DNA from: Qipengyuania gelatinilytica
Lineage (GTDB): Bacteria; Pseudomonadota; Alphaproteobacteria; Sphingomonadales; Sphingomonadaceae
Direction: 5' to 3'
NCBI RefSeq assembly: GCF_019711315.1
Contig: NZ_CP081294.1
Location: forward strand, 1,674,001 to 1,738,000
Length of the DNA: 64,000 nt
Below the pieces are notes generated by a model. That model saw only the letters and a list, made by a program, of their open reading frames with translations, was not told where the DNA came from and made no database searches. Positions within the stretch are counted from its first letter, which is position 1; each line of letters begins with the position of its first letter. The position numbers were made by a program, and so were the translations under genes. This document shows, one piece after another, positions 59,831 through 64,000 of this stretch.

Positions 59831-60760
59831 ATGGGCGGCAAATACGCTACGGAAACGCTTGAGGCGACGAAGGGTGGCATTGCGCGCGCCTCGGCCATCC
59901 TGCGCGAAGGGGGACTGGTCGCAGTCCCGACCGAAACGGTTTACGGCCTTGCGGCGAGGGCGGATCAGGCGGAAGCCGTCGCCCGGATCTACGAGGCGAA
60001 GGGCCGGCCATCGTTCAATCCGTTGATCGTCCATGTCGCCGATATCGATCAGGCCCGCACACTGGCCGAATTTTCCGCCGAGGCAGGGGCGCTGGCCAAG
60101 GCGCACTGGCCCGGCCCGCTCACCCTCGTTTTGCCGCGCCGCGCCGGTGCGCAGCTGGCAGCGGCGGTTTCCGCAGGCCTGCCTACGATCGCGCTGCGGA
60201 TGCCCAATCATCCGGTCATGCAGGCGCTGCTGCGCGAGACGGGACTGCCGCTGGCTGCGCCCTCGGCCAATCGGAGCGGTTTCATCAGCCCGACTTGTGC
60301 CGAGCACGTCCTCGCATCGCTCGATGGCCGGATCGAAGCCGTCCTCGACGGGGGCTCGTGCGACAGCGGAGTGGAATCGACCATCGTGGCCGTACGCGAA
60401 GACGGCAAGATCGAGGAACTGCGCCCCGGGCCGCTCTTGATAGGCGAACAGCGCAAAGGCGCCGACCGCGTCGAAGCGCCCGGCCAGCTTGCCAGCCACT
60501 ATGCTCCCGGAAAGCCGGTTCGCCTTGACGTCACCACGGCCGAAAATGACGAATTCCTGATTGGTTTTGCGCAGGTTGCGGGCAATTGCTCGCTCTCCGC
60601 TTCAGGAAATCTCGAGGAAGCGGCTTCGCGCCTCTATGCATGCCTTCACGAAGGCGCACGCTCGGACAAGCCCCGCATCGCGGTGGCGCCGGTCCCTGCG
60701 CAGGGCATCGGCAAGGCGATCAACGACCGCCTCCGCCGCGCAGCAACGCCTGCGGACTAG
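59831..60760 (+). CDS. L-threonylcarbamoyladenylate synthase (Sua5/TsaC)
   Basis: 309 residues. It forms threonylcarbamoyl-AMP for the t6A37 tRNA modification. The YrdC domain (about 10-200) shows LVAVPTETVYGLAARADQAEAVARIYEAKGRPSFNPLIVHV and LTLVLPRRAG ... LPLAAPSANRSG; the C-terminal Sua5 domain is joined by a linker after RPGPLLIGEQ, with APGQLASHYAPGKPVRL. This full-length Sua5 type differs from the short TsaC of E. coli. Its stop overlaps the convergent lipoprotein stop by 4 nt. Confidence 0.94.
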   Translation: MGGKYATETLEATKGGIARASAILREGGLVAVPTETVYGLAARADQAEAVARIYEAKGRPSFNPLIVHVADIDQARTLAEFSAEAGALAKAHWPGPLTLVLPRRAGAQLAAAVSAGLPTIALRMPNHPVMQALLRETGLPLAAPSANRSGFISPTCAEHVLASLDGRIEAVLDGGSCDSGVESTIVAVREDGKIEELRPGPLLIGEQRKGADRVEAPGQLASHYAPGKPVRLDVTTAENDEFLIGFAQVAGNCSLSASGNLEEAASRLYACLHEGARSDKPRIAVAPVPAQGIGKAINDRLRRAATPAD

Positions 60761-61083
60761 CCTTCCGGCTCGACCGGGATGGTCGGGATGATCTGCTGCA
60801 TCTCGGCATAGGTGTCGCGCGCATCGTCGCAGGCGCGACGATCGCCTTCTTCGCATTCGTCGAGCTGCTTTTCATACTGGCGTTCGAGCTTGCCAAGCCG
60901 TTCCTCGCGCTTGCGCAGCTCACGCCCGCGCTTCTCGTCGGCTTCCGACTGGCTGGTGGTCGCCAGGTCCACGCCTTTCGACGCAACCTTGACCGGCGCC
61001 GTCACGACATCGGCCACGGTGCCGAGGCAGGCGGACAGCATTACCGCGGACAGGGGGAGGGCAACAAAAGCAAGGCGACGCAT
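60757..61083 (-). CDS. Small coiled-coil lipoprotein, unknown
   Basis: 108 residues. The signal peptide (RRLAFVALPLSAVMLSAC) has a lipobox. The mature part has a short Val-rich segment, then a strongly charged helix (ADEKRGRELRKREERLGKLERQYEKQL) predicted to form a coiled coil, and a tail with two further cysteines. It is probably a periplasmic lipoprotein of envelope-associated function. No family is recognised. It lies 56 nt beyond the stop of the GIN-domain gene. Confidence 0.7.
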   Translation of the reverse strand: MRRLAFVALPLSAVMLSACLGTVADVVTAPVKVASKGVDLATTSQSEADEKRGRELRKREERLGKLERQYEKQLDECEEGDRRACDDARDTYAEMQQIIPTIPVEPEG

Positions 61084-61138
61084 CGATAATTCCTTTCGAT
61101 GCGCCGCCTATACCAGCTTTGGTGAGTATTCGGTGAAC

Positions 61139-61948
61139 TTAGGCGCCGGGCGCGTCCGGCGCTGCGGGAGCCTCAGGCGTTTCGGGTGCCGAGGGCTTTT
61201 CCGACGAAGCCGCCGTGCCGCCCTTGCAGCGGAGCTTGCCCGAGCCGAGCGAGCTGACGGTGCAGGTGGCGTTGCCGCTGACCGTGATGTCGCCCGAACC
61301 GAGGATGCTTGCGTCGACCTCGCCGTCCGACTGGAACTCGGCATCGCCCGAGCCTGCAACGGTGATGTCGGCCTTACCGACCTTGAGGCCGGCCATTTTG
61401 CCCGAACCCGAACCCGCCACGGTCATGTCGAGATCGCCGACATCACCGGCGGTTTCGAAGTCGCCCGATCCGGCAATGGTAAGGTCGAGCTTGTCGGCGC
61501 GCATTTCTGCGACTTTCGTGCTGCCCGAACCGGCGATGGTCACTTCGGCGCGGGTGTCCATCCTATCGGCCTCGATCGTGCCCGATCCGGCCAGGACGAT
61601 ACCTTTGAGCGAGGGCAGCGTGACGTTGACGATGGCCGGGCCGCTGGTGCCCTTGCTGTCCTTCCCGCGCATGATGCCCAGTGCGTTGTCTTCCAGGTTG
61701 AAGCGCATGAGTTGGGCCGCGTCTTCATTGCCCGACACGCTGATGTTGAACGTATCGCCGGTGGTGACAATAACGTTATCCGGCGATGCGAGCACGATTT
61801 CGGTCGGCGCGGCGCCGTTCATGTCGAGCTCGCCAAGCGGAACACCCTCGGTGTCGCCGACCTGCATGTCGACATTGCAGCCTGCAAGCATGGCGCTTGC
61901 CGCGAGTGCCGCCACCGGGGCGAGGCCCTTGAGAACCTTGTGAATCAT
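61139..61948 (-). CDS. GIN-domain (DUF2807) lipoprotein
   Basis: 269 residues from ATG 61948; a TTG three codons upstream is less likely. The signal peptide ends ASAMLAGCN. The mature protein is a right-handed beta-helix of the GIN/DUF2807 type, with the repeated turn LxxxxAGSG seen about six times (IVLAGSGTIEA, VTIAGSGSTKV, LTIAGSGDFET, MTVAGSGSGKM, ITVAGSGDAEF). The C-terminus is Pro/Ala/Glu-rich. Such proteins are surface or periplasmic; a carbohydrate or adhesin role is often proposed without proof. Confidence 0.85.
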   Translation of the reverse strand: MIHKVLKGLAPVAALAASAMLAGCNVDMQVGDTEGVPLGELDMNGAAPTEIVLASPDNVIVTTGDTFNISVSGNEDAAQLMRFNLEDNALGIMRGKDSKGTSGPAIVNVTLPSLKGIVLAGSGTIEADRMDTRAEVTIAGSGSTKVAEMRADKLDLTIAGSGDFETAGDVGDLDMTVAGSGSGKMAGLKVGKADITVAGSGDAEFQSDGEVDASILGSGDITVSGNATCTVSSLGSGKLRCKGGTAASSEKPSAPETPEAPAAPDAPGA

Positions 61949-61986
61949 CGTGTCCAATCCTCTGCATCTATCCTAAGCGTGTTGGC

Positions 61987-62015
61987 GATATAATACAGTA
62001 TGGACGAAGGTTCAA
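61987..62015 (-). promoter_or_regulatory. Promoter of the GIN-domain gene
   Basis: TTGAAC (62010-62015) and TATATC (61987-61992) with 17-nt spacing on the minus strand, 38 nt upstream of the start codon. Confidence 0.6.
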
Positions 62016-62023
62016 CCCAACGC

Positions 62024-62051
62024 AAAAGGGCCGCCCCCTGCGGAGCGGCCC
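62024..62051 (-). terminator. Intrinsic terminator of carD
   Basis: On the minus strand GGGCCGC (62045-62051) and GCGGCCC (62028-62034) flank a 10-nt loop and are followed by TTTT. It lies 30 nt after the carD stop. Confidence 0.85.
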
Positions 62052-62081
62052 CTTCGTCGAGTGCGGATTGCCGTTAGGCGA

Positions 62082-62618
62082 TTACGCGTCTTCTTCCTCG
62101 TTGTTGTAATACTGCGGCGCATGTTCGCGCAGCACGTCAAGGATCTTTTCCAGGGCGGTCGGCTCGTCGGTCTTTTCCATCGCCGCAAGTTCGCGGGCGA
62201 GACGGCTTGAGGCCGCTTCGAAGATCTGGCGCTCCGAATAGCTCTGCTCGGGCTGGTCGTCGGGACGGAAAAGGTCGCGCGTGACTTCCGCGATCAGGAC
62301 GATTTCGCCCGAGTTGATCTTGGCTTCATATTCCTGGGCGCGGCGGCTCCACATGGTGCGCTTGACCTTGGGCTTGCCCTTGAGCGTCTCCATGGCTTCC
62401 TTCAGCGTCTTGTCGCTGGAAAGCTTGCGCATGCCGATCGATTCGACCTTGTTGACCGGAACGCGCAGCGTCATGCGCTCTTTTTCGAACCGGAGAACGT
62501 AGAGATCGAGCTGCATACCGGCGATTTCTTCGCTCTGGAGCTCGATCACACGGCCAACGCCGTGCTTGGGGTAAACAACGTAATCGCCAACGTCGAAGGC
62601 GTCTGCCTTGCTCGCCAT
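62082..62618 (-). CDS. carD: CarD-family RNA polymerase-binding regulator
   Basis: 178 residues from ATG 62618. The N-terminal Tudor-like RNAP-interaction domain (FDVGDYVVYPKHGVGRVIELQSEEIAG ... YVLRFEKERMTLRVP) binds the beta lobe and stabilises open complexes; the helical C-terminal domain (VKRTMWSRRAQEYEAKINSG ... SYSERQIFEAASSRLARELAAME) binds upstream DNA with a conserved Trp. In alphaproteobacteria CarD is essential and links transcription to growth, stress and cell cycle. A terminator follows and its upstream region contains a TATAAT-like element. Confidence 0.94.
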   Translation of the reverse strand: MASKADAFDVGDYVVYPKHGVGRVIELQSEEIAGMQLDLYVLRFEKERMTLRVPVNKVESIGMRKLSSDKTLKEAMETLKGKPKVKRTMWSRRAQEYEAKINSGEIVLIAEVTRDLFRPDDQPEQSYSERQIFEAASSRLARELAAMEKTDEPTALEKILDVLREHAPQYYNNEEEDA

Positions 62619-62781
62619 GCATAAATCCTTTCGTCGGGACCCTACGGGGGGAGACAAAGCTGCAAGATGCCCGCCCCGCGCTCCTTTTGGGGTGCGCGGC
62701 TGGAACTCTATCGCTGCCTTGCTGGTAGTACGGCCCTTTCAATTCTCACATCTGCCCGGCTCTGACCGGTGCAGTTGTTGC

Positions 62782-62804
62782 ATTATATAGCACGTTCGGC
62801 CGAA
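62782..62804 (-). promoter_or_regulatory. carD upstream -10 and palindrome
   Basis: A TATAAT match on the minus strand (62782-62787) and, upstream of it, the palindrome TTCGGCCGAA (62795-62804), which could be an operator or the -35 region. No convincing -35 was found. The rest of the 196-nt gap to yihY holds a leader of about 155 nt. Confidence 0.35.
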
Positions 62805-62814
62805 TATTGCGAGT

Positions 62815-63621
62815 CTATGACGCTTTCGAAGGCGAAACGTCGTTACCGCGACCTTTCACTGCCGCCAGTTCCGCGCCCAGGAGCAGCAGAAAGGCGGTGG
62901 CGTAGAACCAGGTGATGAGCACCACGACCGCGCCGAGCGAACCGTAAGTCGCGTTGTAGCTTCCGAAATTCGCTGCATAAAACGCGAAGGCCGCAGTGGC
63001 GACGATCCATCCGAATGCAAAGAGCACCGCGCCCGGCAGTACCGCGCTCCATTCGGGAGAGCGCCGGTTGGGCGCGAAGCGATAGAGCGCCGCGGCTCCG
63101 CCCACAGCGCCGGCGGCAAGCACGATGAAGCCGAGAATCGACCCGGCTGGACCACTGAGGACGGCAAGTGCCGCACTGGCACCGCCCATGATGGCAAGCC
63201 CGACGATTCCCCCGATCGTGATTGCGAGTGCCACGAGGTTGCCGCGGACGAGGCTGCGCGGCTCACCAGCATGGAAGGTGATGTTCAATCCGGTCATAAG
63301 CGCCATGGCCGCGCTACGTGCGCCAAACAGGGCAATCGCAAGCGAGCCGAACAGCCCGAGCCCTTTCGCCTTGCCCGGGCCCCCGGTGAGGTTGCGAAGC
63401 TCGTCGCCGATAAGGCTGGCAGCTGCCTGCGGCAGGTTCTTGGATAGAAACTGGATATCCGCGGCCACCGTGTCGGGATTGGCGAACAGGCCATAGCCGA
63501 GCACGAGCGCGGCGAGCGCGGGCACCAGCGCCAGCAGCGCATAATGCGCGATACCGGCTGCGATCAGCGAGATATTGTTATTGCTTCCGGCGGACCAGGC
63601 GGCCTTGAGATCGGCAAACAC
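62815..63621 (-). CDS. YihY/BrkB-family membrane protein
   Basis: 268 residues with about six to seven membrane helices. The opening NNISLIAAGIAHYALLALVPALAALVLGYG and the later RSAAMALMTGLNITF and ATYGSLGAVVVLITWFYATAFLLLLGAELAAV match the YihY/BrkB family, once annotated as ribonuclease BN, of unknown transport function. It is inserted between fdxA (12 nt upstream) and carD, which are otherwise neighbours in many alphaproteobacteria. Confidence 0.88.
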   Translation of the reverse strand: MFADLKAAWSAGSNNNISLIAAGIAHYALLALVPALAALVLGYGLFANPDTVAADIQFLSKNLPQAAASLIGDELRNLTGGPGKAKGLGLFGSLAIALFGARSAAMALMTGLNITFHAGEPRSLVRGNLVALAITIGGIVGLAIMGGASAALAVLSGPAGSILGFIVLAAGAVGGAAALYRFAPNRRSPEWSAVLPGAVLFAFGWIVATAAFAFYAANFGSYNATYGSLGAVVVLITWFYATAFLLLLGAELAAVKGRGNDVSPSKAS

Positions 63622-63633
63622 GCGGCGGATCGA

Positions 63634-63972
63634 TCAGTCGCCTTCGCCGGGCTCGGCCGAGAAGTATTTGTCGAACTTGCCCTCTTCGCCCTTGTGCTCG
63701 TCGGCGTCTGCGGGCGGCTGCTTCTGGCTCGTGATGTTCGGCCATTCGGCGCTGAACTTGGTGTTCAGTTCAAGCCACTTCTCGAGGTTGTCTTCCGTAT
63801 CGGGAAGGATGGCCTCTGCCGGGCATTCCGGTTCGCACACGCCGCAGTCGATGCATTCGCTGGGATTGATGACGAGCATGTTCTCGCCCTCGTAGAAACA
63901 GTCGACCGGACAGACCTCGACGCAGTCCGTGTATTTGCATTTGATGCAGGCGTCGGTGACGACGTAGGTCAT
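63634..63972 (-). CDS. fdxA: 7Fe ferredoxin FdxA
   Basis: 112 residues. The N-terminal half holds two Fe-S clusters: C9, C17 and C21 with further cysteines ([12 protein letters not shown]) bind one [3Fe-4S] and one [4Fe-4S]. The extended acidic C-terminal tail (residues ~65-112) is typical of alphaproteobacterial FdxA. It transfers electrons in the cytoplasm and depends on Suf for its clusters. The gene ends 12 nt before yihY. Confidence 0.95.
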   Translation of the reverse strand: MTYVVTDACIKCKYTDCVEVCPVDCFYEGENMLVINPSECIDCGVCEPECPAEAILPDTEDNLEKWLELNTKFSAEWPNITSQKQPPADADEHKGEEGKFDKYFSAEPGEGD

Positions 63973-64000
63973 GGCTCGCTAGTTTCCCTGTGCGAAGAGT

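Noticed and set aside
61139..61600. AGSG-type tandem repeats as DNA repeats or a CRISPR-like array
   Set aside because: The periodicity is at protein level in a GIN beta-helix; spacing and bases vary, and there are no identical direct repeats.

Overview
The window is chromosomal DNA of a high-GC alphaproteobacterium, most likely order Sphingomonadales and family Erythrobacteraceae. This placement rests on recognised gene content and order rather than a database search: a SUF operon led by an IscR/SufR-type Rrf2 regulator, a fused ThiS-ThiG, a UrcA-family protein, DUF1491, DUF6489, DUF885 and MerC proteins, a long-form Hpf, a PopZ-like DUF2497 protein, and the hemE / DUF299 (ppsR) junction that marks the origin in Caulobacter and Rickettsia. 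No rRNA, tRNA, CRISPR array, insertion sequence or prophage was seen. Almost all genes are core genes, packed with 1-4 nt overlaps.

Layout. 1-1455: a partial PfkB sugar/nucleoside kinase (-), then an EI24 membrane protein and a small lipoprotein (+). 1498-9663 (-): a 12-gene SUF iron-sulfur assembly operon (sufR-B-x-DUF559-x-x-C-x-D-S-T-A) in which every junction overlaps; five uncharacterised genes are interleaved, three of them exported proteins with exactly four cysteines each. 9670-9725: promoter and operator-like dyad of sufR. 9764-12524 (-): AraC-type regulator and DUF885 peptidase-like lipoprotein, preceded by a structured RNA with an intrinsic terminator (about 12644-12796). 12888-17943 (+): pyrD, gamma-glutamyltransferase, acyl-CoA synthetase, cupin lipoprotein. 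17946-20438 (-): two hypothetical proteins (one with a HEPN-like motif), thiS-thiG, merC. 20580-23802 (+): ctaA, cutA, a Tat-like exported protein, rplM-rpsI. 23906-26223 (-): small membrane protein, phosphoesterase, diacylglycerol-kinase-like protein, membrane protein. 26388: UrcA protein (+). 26792-30365 (-): LytTR response regulator with its LytS-type kinase, then class I fumarase. 30517-37723 (+): pcm-like, tolC, popZ-like, S9 peptidase, [2Fe-2S] ferredoxin, CBS protein, ErpA/IscA-like, xthA, with one small (-) membrane gene. 37788-43782 (-): SleB hydrolase, DUF1491, thioesterase, hpf, dnaQ, coaE, aroE, maf, ppsR.

43783-44035 is the predicted replication origin: it lies between divergent ppsR and hemE, has DnaA-box-like 9-mers, a terminal AT-rich block and seven GANTC (CcrM) sites. 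To its right come hemE, hemJ, rho, a BLUF photoreceptor, a three-gene (-) block, then DUF6489, mnmE, mnmG, rsmG, parA and parB (+). Four close matches to the ParB-binding parS palindrome lie between 51.0 and 54.2 kb, three of them inside coding sequence. The origin, centromere sites, ParAB and a PopZ-type polar anchor are thus all within about 23 kb. 56024-63972 holds fRMsr, a sorbosone-dehydrogenase-like protein, an acyl-CoA dehydrogenase, tsaC/sua5, two lipoproteins (one GIN-domain), and carD / yihY / fdxA.

How it fits together: the window joins Fe-S cluster biogenesis (suf, ErpA-like, ferredoxins), haem synthesis (hemE, hemJ, ctaA), translation and tRNA modification (rplM, rpsI, mnmE, mnmG, rsmG, tsaC, hpf) and the origin/segregation hub. 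I found no convincing wholly new multi-gene defence or metabolic system. The least explained items are the genes interleaved in the suf operon, the structured RNA upstream of the DUF885 gene, and several operator-like palindromes without an identified regulator.
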